Positions 22,806 to 34,589 are shown, counted from the stretch's first letter. The stretch: 64,000 bases of DNA from Astragalus membranaceus (GCA_039519185.1 CM076849.1:109497806-109561805); one strand, 5' to 3'. Translations and numbers: made by a program. Notes: a model not told the origin generated them from the letters alone.

Positions 22806-23661
22806 TGTTGTCGTAAAACTCTTAGATCCTAGTCGTGGGATCGGTCAGAGGTTTGGACAGTCTTTAATTCCTCTGTTCTTCAAGCAATTGCGCCAAGGTG
22901 GGAACTTTGCTCCTCGACTGTGGGTATTCTGACTACTCTAGAAAGGGTCAAGTTGAGTGAATGGGTCGCGAGGGTTAGATTATTCTACTGGCCTAATGCA
23001 TAAATGAAAAATAAAGGTAAAATGCGGTAAAGAAGATAAAATTGAAATAAACGTAGAGTTATTTGATTAATGTGTCTCTGTACAATTATCTTTCTCCTAT
23101 TTATATACATAGGCCGTCGTCGGCCACTACTCGAGCCAACACTTTCCTACCATTGGATCAATCAAAGATCAACACCTATCATTGTTCTAAGCCCTAAAGA
23201 AGAGGGGTAACTACCCACGATCCCACTAGCATAGTTAGTGGGGTAAAACTCCCTCGCTCCGCTTTTTACGGCCTCGCTCCTTCGCTAGATCTTCAACTGT
23301 TCCCACGTTCTATCTTCGTGCTTCCGCTTCCTTGCCTTCCAAGCAAGCCTGCCTTACCTCGGCCACTTGGTTACTCGGCAGACCTTTGTCCTCGGACAGC
23401 AACTCATGCACCCGAGCCACCCTGGCCGTGGCACTCTATAGGCTAAGGCTTTACTCTCCCTCAGCCTAGCTCATTATCCCTTGGGCTTACCCCTTCCTCG
23501 GGGAGTTTGTCTTGTGCTACGCCCTGAGGGCCTCTCTCGAGTTCTTTTCTTCAGCAATTATCTCCTAGGATTTAGGCTAATGGCCTGCCTCAACACCCTA
23601 ATCCTTTTCTTCTTTTTCCCTAGCCCTCGGCTTACGACTCAGTTACTTTTGGGTGTTAACA
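22806..23661 (-). mobile_element. Element A 3' LTR (856 bp)
   Basis: It starts TGTTGTCG and ends GGGTGTTAACA. TATATAAATAGG at 23096-23107 on the minus strand is a good TATA box. It aligns with 34590-35444 with scattered differences, indicating an older insertion than C, D or LARD-2. Confidence 0.9.
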
Positions 23662-23870
23662 ATTGCCCCCCTTTTTGTGATGTCGTATGGCCGGGAGGGC
23701 GTGACTGATAGTACAAAAACCCTTGATATGGCTTGATGGAGGGGGGCAATTGTTAAGAAAATGCAAAGAAGAAAATGCACGGCTTACGACGGTTCCCAAG
23801 GACGTGACTGATAATACGACTTACGACTCAGTTATTTTTGGGTGTTAACAATTACCCCCTTGAAGAGACT
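23662..23870. repeat. Duplicated LTR end and polypurine tract of element A
   Basis: The segment around 23631-23671 (CTTACGACTCAGTTA, GGGTGTTAACAATTGCCCCC) is repeated at 23821-23858 (TTACGACTCAGTTA, GGGTGTTAACAATTACCCCC). Another AGGGGGGCAATTGTTAAGAA lies at 23741-23760. The purine tract on the minus strand is AAAAAGGGGGGCAAT at 23662-23676. A short duplication has placed a second LTR-end and PPT copy inside the element. Confidence 0.8.
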
Positions 23871-23959
23871 GGCCTACCGTTAGGTGACACTTGGCGCTTC
23901 GCGTTAATGGAAAAGACTGGGCGACGGTTCCCAAGGACAAGCCGGTTATGTCTTACGGC

Positions 23960-23967
23960 TATTTATA
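23960..23967 (+). promoter_or_regulatory. TATA box of the antisense PMD gene
   Basis: TATTTATA lies about 100 bp upstream of the likely original start at 24061 and faces the PMD gene, opposite to the retrotransposon. It suggests the captured gene brought or gained its own promoter. Confidence 0.5.
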
Positions 23968-24060
23968 GATGCCTACTTCGCAAGGTTCTTTGCATTTTCT
24001 TCTTCCCCGCTCTCTATCCAGAAATCCTGCACTCCCCTCTCCTCCTTCCTTTGTTTTCCC

Positions 24061-27000
24061 AAGGCTGCCTCTAACCAAGCTTCCTCTTCTTCCCAGCGCC
24101 CTGTTCCACCAATCTTCGCCCCCATAGGTGATATTTCTGTCCTGCGTCCCACCGCCTATAACACCGACTTTGGCTTCTCGCTTTTCGAGCGGCAATTCTG
24201 CGCCTGTGACCTTCCACTCAAATCTTCCTGGTACAATGCCGAGGCCAAATTTGCTGATCTTCGGGGGTGGCCGAAAAGCAATGCCGAGTACAACGCTTGG
24301 GTGAAGCGATTGGTTGCCCGACAGGGTGATCTCTGGAAAGAGCGGGGCATCCATGACATGATTATGGTGTCGACCAAGGAAATTTCACACATTGCTCATC
24401 TTCTATTCCCTCTGATGTCTTTTGGGTCAACAACCCACAATGCCTTCGTCTTCCCTTGGGGAATCTTATTCCCCACTCTGGTGGACGTGGCTGCCATCTT
24501 GGGGCTTCCTGCTAGTGGCCTCGAAGTTCATGCAAATCCCGACTTTATTGGTGAAGATCCCCCATTTACCTTCGCTCAAGCCTTCTCCAACCTCCTGTCC
24601 AGGAACGCCAAATCTGCTGGGCCTATCACTGATGGAGAGCACCACGCATTCCTGGTGTATTTCTTCAACAAGTTCTTTTTTAGCACTATGTCCTTCGACA
24701 TCGTCAAGGAACTCTCCGTGTTTGTCCAACTACTGCAAACGAGCCAGAAGTATGCTTGGGGCCCTTTCTTCCTTGCTCTCCTTTACAAAAGCATGGAGAG
24801 CTTTGTGGCGCAAGCCAAGGAAAAGAGCTCCTACTCCAAGGCCGAAAGCCCCATCTGGTTTCTCCAACTCTCGGCGCAACTTTACTTCCCAAAGTTCGCC
24901 CCTGGTTTATCTACCGAGTCTTATGTGACCCTCGGATGTGCCCTCGCTGCTACCCCTACTCAATCAGTGGATCGTGCAGAAGTGCTTCGGTTGGTACCCA
25001 GTTTTGAAACATGGCCTCGGCCCTCGGTGGATCCTCACCCCTGATAACTTGGACCCCTCCTCTGATGATAGAGATGACATGGTCATTCACTGGAATCGTG
25101 TCTTCGTCGCTCATGAATTGGTAGCTGGTTTCTCTTTTTCTCTTGGGGCGTGCATTGCAGCCAAGCTGGTGAAACTTCCAGCCATGCCTCTTGGTGGTCG
25201 TGAATTCGAGAGTATGTCTTTCCTCATCCCACTAGTGAATACCTGCAGCGCTATTTGGGTTCAACTGAGGCACTTCCTATCCAGCCTACATCGGTGACTG
25301 CCCGAGTGAGTCCACCACCTCACAGGCTGATCACCCGGTGGATATGCCATCAGAGAAGAAGAAAAAGAAAAGGCAGTTGGTCTCTGATCTTCCTCCAAGT
25401 TCTTCCCCTCGACTGAGATCCATTGGTCAACCTTCCTCTACCAACAGTAAGTCTCCGACCTCTGTCTATTTACTTATGTCGTCATCGTTTATTAATTGGG
25501 ATTCATTTTTAGCCCAACCCCGTACTATGATAGTCCTGGACGATGATGATGATGACGATGACGATGATGATGAAGACGACAATGTTCCCCTCCTTCTCCG
25601 CAAAAGGACTCGGGACTTGCTTACCCAGAATTCGCCTCTGCCTACTGCTCAGAACACCGAAGTGCCATTCCCTCTTTTCAAACAGCTTTGGGTGAGTTCT
25701 TTTTCCCTTTTTCATCGTCTCTTGACTGTTTTCTCATATATAATTCTTGAGTCCCCTTCGCAGAGGCTTCGTACTCCAACCAACTTGCCTCAATCTCCTC
25801 ATGCCCAAGTCTGCAGCAGTCTAACCCCAATTCCTGTAAGTTGTAATCTTTGGTATGTTTGTTATTTTTACCGCGACCACTTCTTTTTCTCATCATTTTC
25901 TTCGCAGGAACCTGCTTGTGGTACCGTGGTGGCTGACCCACCCTACCCTGAGGTGGTCGAGCCTTCTGTAGACTACCAGCCCGAGGGCCTGGCCTCCCCA
26001 GCCATCGACGACGAGGAATTGCAGCGGTACTTCTCAAGCCTTGAAGCCCCAGAGTTGGTCGTTTCTTCCACAGAGGTTGACTTTGCCTAGGTGGAGGTAG
26101 CTATGGCTGGAGAAATTCCTACTGACGCTGATGAAGTGGCCACCCTCAGAGCTACACTCTTCCGGGATTCCAACTCTCCAGATGTTCCCTCCACCAAAAG
26201 GGACATTTTGAAAGAGGTGGCCCTTAAACTAGGGGACATCTCCAGCCAGTATGGGCGAGCCAAAGCTACTCAGGATGGAGCTCAAGCTACTCTTCATCAG
26301 TTGGACTCTCTTCGTGCCGAGAAGGAGAGTTATCGGGTGACTTTTAATTCTCTCAGCCAGACCAAGCAGGCGACCCTAGCTGAACAAAAGAGGATTGCCT
26401 GCCGAACCAAGATTGTCGAGGACCAGATAACCTCCCTTTGGCTGAGTTAGCATCTCTTACCCCTCCACATTCAGCAGCTGCAGAAAGAATTGCTGCCACC
26501 TCTGCTCCCATTGCCTGCATTAGACCCTCCTCCCACACATCTCCTCCCCCTACGACCTGGTTGGAGGCAGACCTCGATACAAGCCGTGCTTCTTTTATGC
26601 GAGTCACCGAGGAATGGGGTTTTGAGGGCATCATATGAGAAAGCCCTAGCCCAGGTGGTTCAAGAGGTTGCCGAGGCTCATGTCACTACCGAAAGTGCAA
26701 CAGATGAACCTCCGCTTTCTCCTGCCCCTCCAACTCCTAGCAATGCCCCTACTGCCGAGTTAGCACACCTCAGGGACGACGTCACCAAGGAGATGGGCGT
26801 GCCAGTATCTGAAGTGTGCCCATTGTTGAATCCCCCATCCGAGGGTTTGGAAAGGGTGGGTGAGGCTGCCGCTGTTGAGACGGACGTAGCCATAGCAGAG
26901 GAGATTGCGGCTGTAGTGGTGGATATAGTACAAGATGCCTTTGCAACTCGAGTATCGGGCGTTGTGGAAGCTGAGGCAGAAGTTGAGGCTCCTACAGCTC

Positions 27001-27092
27001 CTGTTGTCGCCGATGCAGAAGTTGAGGCCATCCTGCTGCAAATATTTTCAAGTTTTATCACTAGGCCGCCGGTGTGTGGCGAGCCATTTTGA
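24061..27092 (+). pseudogene. Captured plant mobile domain (PMD-like) gene, antisense in element A
   Basis: The frame is open from 23908 to 25044. The PMD-like part includes FGFSLFERQFCA, FVFPWGILFPTLVDVAAILG, FLVYFFNKFFF and FFLALLYKSM. The domain resumes after a frameshift near 24950-24980 with KCFGWYPVLKHGLGPRWILT and ends near 25290. PMD proteins (MAIN/MAIL1 type) are nuclear, and PMD domains also occur in plant transposable elements. Downstream are a Lys-rich stretch, an Asp run (25540-25580), three short introns with GT...AG borders (25447-25512, 25692-25763, 25836-25907), a coiled-coil part (26100-26450) and an Ala/Glu-rich tail. No in-frame ATG precedes the domain. AAG at 24061 followed by GCTGCC looks like a lost start (inference). 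A stop at 26088 and frameshifts near 26440 and 26635 show decay. Tat elements are known to carry extra ORFs in this position. Confidence 0.8.
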
Positions 27093-27107
27093 CAATTTCA
27101 TTTTTAA

Positions 27108-27867
27108 TTAACATTTCTCTTTTCCTTGCATACTTCCCCATTGAGTAGGATAATATGCTTTGAGATATTTCCCGTTAATTTTTGTTTCGAACTCTTCTCC
27201 GTCTATAGTGATTAAACGGTATGCCCCACTGTTGTATACTTCACTCATAATGTAGGGCCCATCCCAATTTGGGGACCACTTGCCAAACTGGGGATCTTTC
27301 CTCCTAAGTGGCAGAATAGTCTTCCGCACAAGGTCGCCCTCAACAAACTTCTTTGGCTTAACGTGCTTGTTCAAGGCTCAGGCCGTTTTGGCTTTATTCA
27401 TCTCAATTCTGCTGAGGGCGGCCAGCCTGTCATCACCAACCGAGTCCAACTCCATTAACATGGCTTGTTGGTACTCATCCAAGTCGAGGGAGTGTTGCCG
27501 AGCCACCCTTAATGATGCCACACTGATCTCCAGTGGTAGCACTACATCTTGCCCATATACCAACCAATAGGGAGTAGCCCCCGTGGCCGTGGACTTAGAG
27601 CTTCTCATAGGCCAAAGAACCTCATTGAGGGCCTCGTGCCACCGTCGAGGCTTATCCTCTATGTTCTTCTTGATGAGCTCAATGATGATCTTGTTGGTAG
27701 CCTCTGCTTATCCATTAACTTGAACATAATAAGGAGTTGAGTGTCTCATCTTGATGCCGTATTCTTGAGCAAAGGCCACCACTTGTTCCCCGGTGAACAT
27801 TGTGCCTTGATCGGCTTTGATGGTTTCAGGAATACCAAATCTGTATATGATTTGGTTTTCAATGAAT
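27108..27867 (-). pseudogene. Integrase C-terminal half of element A
   Basis: Read on the minus strand, IYRFGIPETIKADQGTMFTG at about 27795-27860 and HSTPYYVQ follow the second catalytic Asp region. Then come KKNIEDKPRRWHEALNEVLW, TPYWLVYGQDVVLPLEI (27378-27608) and a C-terminal part with KKFVEGDLV, KWSPNWDGPYIM and YLKAYYP (27108-27374). A TAG/TAA lies in the sequence before the Glu of DDE (VNG-stop-AEATNK) and another at 27375. It joins new DNA to the chromosome. Confidence 0.85.
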
Positions 27868-28731
27868 CTAATCGGTGGCTACAATAATGAAATTATGGCC
27901 CTTTGAGCTTGGAGGGTATATCCTACCGATTAGGTCAATGGCCCACCCTCTGAATGGCCAAGGTTTCACAATGGGATGGAGCTCGTCCCCAGGCACTCTC
28001 TGGATTGGTCCATGCAGCTGGCAAGCCTCACATCCCTTTACAAACTGGAAGCAATCAGTCGTGATCCTCGGCCAATAGTATCCATGTCTATAGATAAGCC
28101 ATTTCATGATGGGGCCAGACCGGTGTGCACCACAAATCCCTACATGGATTTGTGCCATCACCATATAAGCATCCTTTCTCTTGAGGCATCGCAACAACAC
28201 CCCATTGGCGCTTCTCTTATAAAGATCGACCTTTATCAAGACATACTTCAGTGCCTTCTGCTTGACCTTGAAGTCGGTGGCAGTCGTTGGATTACGGAGG
28301 TACCCTGCCAACACTCCAATCCAAGCATTGGTAGGATCCTCTTCGGCCGGAACCAAGGCATGTTGTTGCAATACCTCAACACTCCAATCCAAGCATTGGT
28401 AGGATCCTCTGGGGACATACATCATAACAACATCGGCAAACAACTTCAACAATTTATGCGCCGAGGCACGCAACTGTCTGAGTTTGGTGTTGTAACACTT
28501 GTACTCCTGAATGATCTGTTTATTCACCAGCTGCGAATCCCCCTTTATTTCTACATACTGGGCCTTCATGGCGGCCAGGATATCAAGTACCATGATCAAG
28601 GCTTCGTATTCGGCCTGATTATTGGAAGCTTGAGCCCCTACCCTGCACATGGACCTCCAAGTTTGACCGCAAGGGCTGGTGATGACTACACCAATGCCTT
28701 CCCCCGTTTGGGTGCTCGATCCATCAAACAT
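27868..28731 (-). pseudogene. Archaeal-type RNase H and integrase N-terminal half of element A
   Basis: An open frame of 287 codons starts with MFDGSSTQTGEGIGVV, ASNNQAEYEALI and IKGDSQLV, the Asp-Glu-Asp set of the second RNase H found in Tat elements. It continues into the integrase zinc-binding part (HVGICGAH, CEACQLHG) and the first core Asp in WAIDLIGRI. The frame stops right after FIIVATD. About 20 residues expected between there and the next integrase motif are missing, so the core is deleted. A 34 bp segment is duplicated near 28309 and 28377 and adds extra residues between the two domains. Confidence 0.87.
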
Positions 28732-29308
28732 GAGAACCCCAAGGCTTCATGCCCAAGTAGTTGACAGACTCAGCTGGAGCATTGTGTATCTCTACACAAG
28801 GATGCTGATCCAGGAAATAGGCCAAGGCTTGTCCTTTGATTACTCTTAGTGGCATATAAGTCAAGGAAAACGCGTTTAACTTAATGGCCCACTTGACAAG
28901 TCTTCCCTGTAAGATGGGCCTATTAAGGAGATATCTGATAATATCCATTTTGCACACAACCAAAACTTCTTTAGGTAAAAGATAATATTCAAGTTTAGTA
29001 CAAGCATTAAACAAAGATAGACAAAGCTTCTCAATAGGAGAATATCTAGTCCAAGCATCATTGAGAATCCTGCTAAGATAATATATAGTGCACTCGGTAC
29101 CACTATCATCATCTTGGGCTGACAAGCAACCGATAGCTTGGTCTTCGGCCGCAATGTATAGCTTCAGAGGCTTTCCAGGCTGCGGAGGCACCAAGACAGT
29201 GGGATTAGTCAAGGCAGCCTTGATATAGTCAAAGGCTTCCTGTTGTTTCGCTCCCCATATCATCTCCTCAGTGTTCTTTATCCTCAACAAGGGTGAGAAA
29301 GCTTTCAT
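28724..29308 (-). pseudogene. RNase H (first) domain of element A pol
   Basis: The frame contains LKLYIAAEDQAIGCLSAQDD, YYLSRILNDAWTRYSPIEKL and LLNRPILQGRLVKWAIKLN, matching the gypsy RNase H and connection of the Tat lineage. The active-site Asp/Glu set is changed (YIAAED in place of the usual DAS), in line with the idea that this domain decayed when the second RNase H was gained. The region between 29309 and 29581 contains the rest of RT, including CAFGISAGNFLGFLVH, with a stop near 29358. Confidence 0.85.
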
Positions 29309-29581
29309 ATTTCCAACCGAGTTGGCGATAAATCTCCTTAAGAAATTGATCTTGCCTAGTTAACTCTGCAGCACCTTCTTAGTTTTGGGGGGTCTTGCCT
29401 CCAGGATAGCCCGAGCTTTGTTCTTGTCTACTTCAATTCCTAGTTTGTGCACCAAGAAGCCTAGAAAATTGCCTGCAGATATTCCAAAAGCACATTTAGT
29501 AGGGTTCATTTTGAGAATGTGGAGTCTCATCTGTTTCAAAGCTTGTTCAAGCTCAACTAGGTGGGCTTCGAAACTCTTGGA

Positions 29582-30541
29582 TCAGACCACCACATCATCA
29601 ATATATACCTCCATGCTTTTACCAATGAGGTCATGGAAAATAGGATTCACGGCCCTTTGGTATGTGGCCCCTACATTTTTTAGGCCAAAAGGAATTACCA
29701 ACCATTCATAGATGCCTAAGGCGCCAAGGCACCTAAAGGCAGTCTTATGGTTGTCAGCCTCGGCCACGTATATCTGGTTGTAACTAGAATAGCCGTCCAT
29801 AGGAGTCAAGATGGCATTGTTAGCCGCGGCGTCGACAAGCATATCGGCCATAGGCATACCATACTCATCTTTTGGAGTGGCCAAGTTCATATCTCTATAG
29901 TCAATACAGAACCTGGCCTGGCCATTCTTTTTTATCACAGGGACTATATTAGACAGCCATTCTACATACCTGCCAGTTCTTATGAACTCTGCCTTCAGCA
30001 GCCTTTTCACCTCTGCTTTGATCTGTGGCATCAGCTGCAAGTTGAACCTCCTCGGCGATTGCTTATGGGGCTTGCAACCTTCCTTGATGGGTAGCCTATG
30101 CTCTACTAAGGCTCTATCAGGTCCTGGCATTTCATGGTAGTCCCATGCAAAGCAGTCGCGGTAGTCCTTTATCAAAGCTACCACCTGATCTCGTTGTTGA
30201 GGTTGTAGCTTGCCAGTGACCTTAGTCATCCTCGGCTCACTTAAACTCCCTAGATTCACTTCCACCAGAGGATCTTGAGCTTCAAATGTGGGTATCTTCC
30301 TATGGATAGGCTCTATGTGGGGAAGTTCGGCCAACGTCCCGTTATCAGGGTCATCTGAAGCCTTTTGGCAGGGGTGTTTCGAGAGTCTGTGTTCTTCATA
30401 CACTGCACCAAACATAGCCTCTTCAATGCTGGATTCGATTTGGAATAGATGCAGCCGATCCAGCAGGCTCTGTACTTCTATTGGGAGATTAATCAATATT
30501 CTCATTGCTAGGCCGTGGGTCGGCCAACATTTTGAATTCAA
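29582..30541 (-). pseudogene. Reverse transcriptase of element A
   Basis: A single 319-codon frame covers the linker and most of RT: CFAWDYHEMPG, HRLPIKEGCKPHKQSPRRF, FCIDYRDMNLATPKDEYGMP, AFRCLGALGIYEWLVIPFGL and MEVYIDDVVV. The YIDD catalytic pair (about 29590-29604) is intact. The frame ends at a TGA directly after it, where relatives continue with a Lys-Ser-Lys-like stretch. TPMDGYSSYNQI also matches the lineage. This is the best preserved domain of the element. Confidence 0.93.
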
Positions 30542-30779
30542 AATCCTTCTTAGTCCAATTACATGATTCTATGCGACCTTCCTCATAATTTCCTGGAATG
30601 GAAATAGGACGCAAATGAGGGGAGTAGAAGACAGCTTCAAACATCTTTATCTCGACAGGGAATGGATTAGGATCTGCCTCCGCTATTTCCACCTTATCTC
30701 CTATCCATATCATTAGCTTCTGATGCAGAGTAGAGGGAACACATTCACTAGTATGGATCCAGTCCCTCCCCAAGATCAC
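30489..30779 (-). pseudogene. Protease-RT linker of element A
   Basis: MILGRDWIHTSECVPSTLHQ is the typical sequence after the protease domain of Tat-type elements. It overlaps the RT frame and so marks a frameshift near 30489-30541. A stop at 30782 separates it from the protease. Confidence 0.75.
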
Positions 30780-30782
30780 GGC

Positions 30783-31094
30783 CTATGAGGGCTTCCCTTC
30801 TATGACGAAAAAGACTGAACGAGTTACCAACACTCCCAAAGCGTGGGATGGGTGGCCCATGAAGCTAGTCATGGTCATGGTGGTTGGAATGAGGTCTTCG
30901 GCATTCTTCCCCAACTTCTTCATTGTGTCCAATGGCATGATGTTTAGAAGAACACCACCATCCACGAAGACTTGGTTAAACAACTTCCCATTCATATGAG
31001 CTTTGATGTTCAGTGGCTTCAAGTGTCTAGTCATATCTGCTGTAGGCTTCTCAAATAGCATCCCTTCCGTGACTGGCCCCTCGGGCTTTGTCAA
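30783..31094 (-). pseudogene. Aspartic protease domain of element A
   Basis: The active-site region reads FNQVFVDGGVLLNIMPLDTM. The D-[ST]-G triad is D-G-G, a variant I know from several Tat-type proteases, so this need not be a mutation of this copy. MRHLKPLNIKA-type sequence upstream and the linker downstream agree with the family order. The protease matures Gag-Pol. Confidence 0.8.
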
Positions 31095-31296
31095 GGCAGC
31101 CCATTCGGCTTCCTCAACAAAGACATCTCCCTCAAGAGCTTTTGGTTGGTCCTTATTTTCCCAAATATTTTGGTGGGAGAAGACCCACCATCTCTATGTC
31201 AGCATAGAATTCCCCATCTTCTCCGTCCATTATGTCATCAAGTATTGATGTTGTTAGGGAGTCCCCGTCAAAATCCAATGGACCGAAGGGGTTCTC

Positions 31297-32455
31297 TTAG
31301 TCTTCCCCCAAGAGGTCGTCTTTTGCAAGTTCTTCCTTTGTCATAGTTCCTTCAACATGGGGTATATTAACTGGCTGGGGTGGTTTGGGACTGTGAGGCC
31401 CATACAGACACTCTATCACTGCCTCGGTGAGCAGGCTATGGGGTGCATCCATCATTCCTATCATGGTGTTGGGCTCTTCCTCCTTGTCAATGGGTGCACT
31501 AGGGCCAGCTACCTCGAAGGTTTGCTGCTCCGGAGCTGTCGCCTCGACCGATTTTGGGAAAGCCTGTTCCAACGCCGTAGCAACAGTGACTGCGGGGGTG
31601 GTCTGGGCACTCCCTTCTCTGGCCGAGGTGAGCATCTGAAGCGCCTCCCTCATTCTGGTAAAAGTTCTCACCCTCTGTAGCCTCCTTTTCTGTGAGCGTG
31701 ATTTGGGAGCCACTTTAGGTGTTGGTGCTTCTACTACTGTCTGTGTCATTCATTGATTCTGTGGTGCCTCTGAAGGTGGATTCACAGTTCTAGTAGCTCT
31801 CAACTCGCGGTCATTCACGACAGTAATGTCCACCGATGTTGAGTCTTGAGCCCTAGTGACCTGTGCTACCATTTTCTCCTCTTTGGGGTGAGCCTCTTCC
31901 CCTAGGTTTGGTATGGTGGCTTGTCCAATGGGATCATCGGTAGGCCGACCATACCCCCCAGGTGGTACTTGTTGGAGTCTTTCTCTCAAGTCTCTGGGCC
32001 GAGGTGTATGACTCTCTGGGTTGAGCTTGGATAAGTGTAACTCTCTCAGGTCATGGACAAGCTTCCCTGGCTTTGGGAGCTTCTTTTGGGATCCTTGACG
32101 TTGACTCGGTCTTCCTAATTGCAGCTTTTCTTGCAAGAGGGCCATGCGTTCTGCCACAGTAGATCCTTTAAGAGGTGACCCCAATCGGTCGAAGACAGAC
32201 ACTTCCTTCTCTGGGGAAGCCTCCTGCTTGGGAACCCACACGTACTTCTTCTTCCCTTTCCCTCGGTCACTCCCTGAGAAGGAGACAATATTGATGTTCA
32301 TGGTGGGGAAAGGGTCGGTATCAACAATTATCTCTGATGCCCCCTTGTCAGCCATCTTGAACCTTACTTTCCTTATGGCTTCGTTAATGGCTCGGCAGAA
32401 GATAATGAATTGGAAGTAGCATGATTGAATGAATTATGCCACTTACAGTATTTCT
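31297..32455 (-). pseudogene. Distal gag with zinc-finger-like motif (element A)
   Basis: Near 32400-32455 the minus strand encodes YCKWHNSFNHATSN, the single zinc-finger-like motif of Tat gag, with its final Cys lost at a frameshift. The following frame (31750-32355) has MADKGASEIIVDTDPFPTMN and KKYVWVPKQEASPEKEVSVF, and 31297-31749 is basic then Ala/Pro-rich. These parts lie between gag and protease in the lineage. Confidence 0.75.
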
Positions 32456-32464
32456 TCCCCTTTA

Positions 32465-34551
32465 TCACCTCAGGAGGGGGTATCTTATGGCGTCGAGAAG
32501 TTTAATCTGCTTGTCTTTGAGGAGATAATCAAAGATTTGGTCGGCTTTAGATATGTCAAATGAATACTCAACCTTACTTTCCGCCTCGTCCTTCTCCTTT
32601 CCTTTGGCCGGTTTGAGGGCAGGACAGAGGTAGGCCTTTCTTTTAACTATCTCGGCCACCAAGATGTCTGCCGTGTAATCGATTGATTCATCATAATCTG
32701 AGTCCTCGGTTGCATCAACTACTGATACTAATTGAGGCCCTCGACCCCTAGTAGCTCTCTTCCTTTCTCTCTCCTGTATGAACTACTCAATCTGAACTGC
32801 CCTAGAAACCAAGCCATTGAGGTCACTACAGGCTTGTCCCACAAGCTTCTCCTTCAATTGAGGGTGCATTCCAGATATGGCCATGGAAGTAAGTTGAGAT
32901 TCTAGGAAAGGTACTGAGCACTTTCCGACCATCTTTCTAAATCTTTCATTGAAGTCTGTCAAAACCTCATCCACCTTCTACCCTAGATTCATGAGATCGG
33001 GTGCGATAACTTCAGGCTGTGGCCAATAAAATCTGTCATAGAAGCATTTTTCCATGTTTTCCCAGGTCTGTATAGAATCGGGTGGGAGAGAAAAATACCA
33101 TGAGAAGGCAGTCCCTGTCAAAGACAAAGGGAACAGCAGCAGCTTATGGTACTCATTCTGGTTTCCTTCCCCACATTAGGCTGTGAATCAGTCGATGTGC
33201 TCCATTGTGGAATTGCCATCATCCCCGGAGAATGTGGAAAAGTCAGGGGTTTTAAATCCTCTAGGCAGAGGCACCAATCTGTCCACCCACTCGGGGTAAG
33301 GCTTTCTGTACACTGGCCTGTCAAGCGGCTTTAACTGAACATCGAAGAACTTTTTGATGGTATAAGCTATCAAATTAGGGTCCAGGAGTTGGGGCCCCGG
33401 TGATCTTTCAGGTGGAGGCGTTGGTCGCCACAATGTATCTGGGGGACCCTGCGCCCTGGCTGCGGTGGTACCTGAGGTGGAGCTACTGTCCATGACTGCC
33501 CAGGAACTACTTGGGCCAGGTTAACAAGGCCAGTTCCTGGAACAGATTCCTGAGTGCCTCGGTGAGGTGGAAGTTGATAACATGGCTGCTCGACCGCGGC
33601 AACATTCATCTGTGTCTGCAAATAGGATCCCGTCGGGTAGGTACTGAGTGCTTCGGGGTACGGCTGAGTAGGAGGTAGGTTTGTCGAGCCAGGTGGGCTC
33701 TGGACCCATGGCTGCTGATTCGGGCAGTACCCACCTATCCTGCCATTCCTTGATTCCGGGGCGAAGGCTTGCCCCCCTGCGTAAGCTGGGTTGTTAGCCG
33801 CGGCAGAACATCCATAGGATGAACCCTGCGGCAGACCCACCAAGCCTACTGCCTCGGGCGGCCTTCTGGTCAATTGCACTTGTCCTTGCTGAAGAGAAGT
33901 CGTATTAGTCACATTCGCCATAAACTGCCCCCAGTGGTTGCAGTGGCAAAAGTACCAGGCTGAGGAATTACAGGAGTAGGATTTACGTAATGAGAGAACG
34001 CCTGCTGAGGCCTAGTTAAACTTCCACTCGGTGGACACTGTTGCATGCCTCCCATAGGGTTATAGGAGGATGCCTGTTGAGGACCAACAGGATTGGTGTA
34101 TGGGATAGTCTAATGCGTGCCTCCCATAGAGTTTGGTTGTCCTCCCTGTGATTGGCCCGGGAAGCCATAGCTCATCGTCTGCTAGCTTGCGTAGCACGTC
34201 TCTGTTCCACTTCCTTGGCCTGGTGCACCACATTCTGTACCATAGGTTTCACTATGTCAGCCAATTGGTGGAACAGTTGGTACATGATATCGTGTATACC
34301 CATGTCGATTTGCTACCAGATAAACGACGTGGACATCACCACGGGCTCCCCATAGTCTAGAGGAGAGTTTCATTTGAATTAGCATTAGCCGCTGGGGCGG
34401 TTGTCCCCGAAGCACTTACTAGCTCAGTGTTTTTTGTTTTGGGAGCAGTTCCCTTTTTTGACGCCGTTGGTGGCTCCATACTTAGGATCCCGCCAGAGTG
34501 TAGGTGCATACGCAAACAATAATCCAGTCCAGGTAAATCAAATGTGATCAT
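32465..34551 (-). pseudogene. gag of element A, fragmented
   Basis: The start region is 34357-34551 (MITFDLPGLDYCLRMHLHSG). A Pro/Gln-rich stretch follows (33370-33921), then the conserved capsid part with RPVYRKPYPEWVDRLVPLPR and GFKTPDFSTFSGDDGNSTME (33188-33493) and ISGMHPQLKEKLVGQ (32783-32974). At least four frameshifts or stops break it. The N-terminal part matches the plus-strand element B (39205-39684), including a conserved helix about QID-GI-DI-YQ. Confidence 0.85.
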
Positions 34552-34565
34552 TCGTTCACCCGTTC

Positions 34566-34589
34566 CCGTCCATTGGGCATGCCAATTTT
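34566..34589 (-). other. Primer binding site region of element A
   Basis: The minus strand reads AAAATTGGCATGCCCAATGG after the LTR end. Element B has AATTGGCACGCCCGGTGGGA at the same place. This is the position of the tRNA primer site; I do not name the tRNA. Confidence 0.7.

Noticed and set aside
27976..28764. 262-codon plus-strand frame opposite integrase
   Set aside because: It is the antisense shadow of the conserved RNase H/integrase frame.
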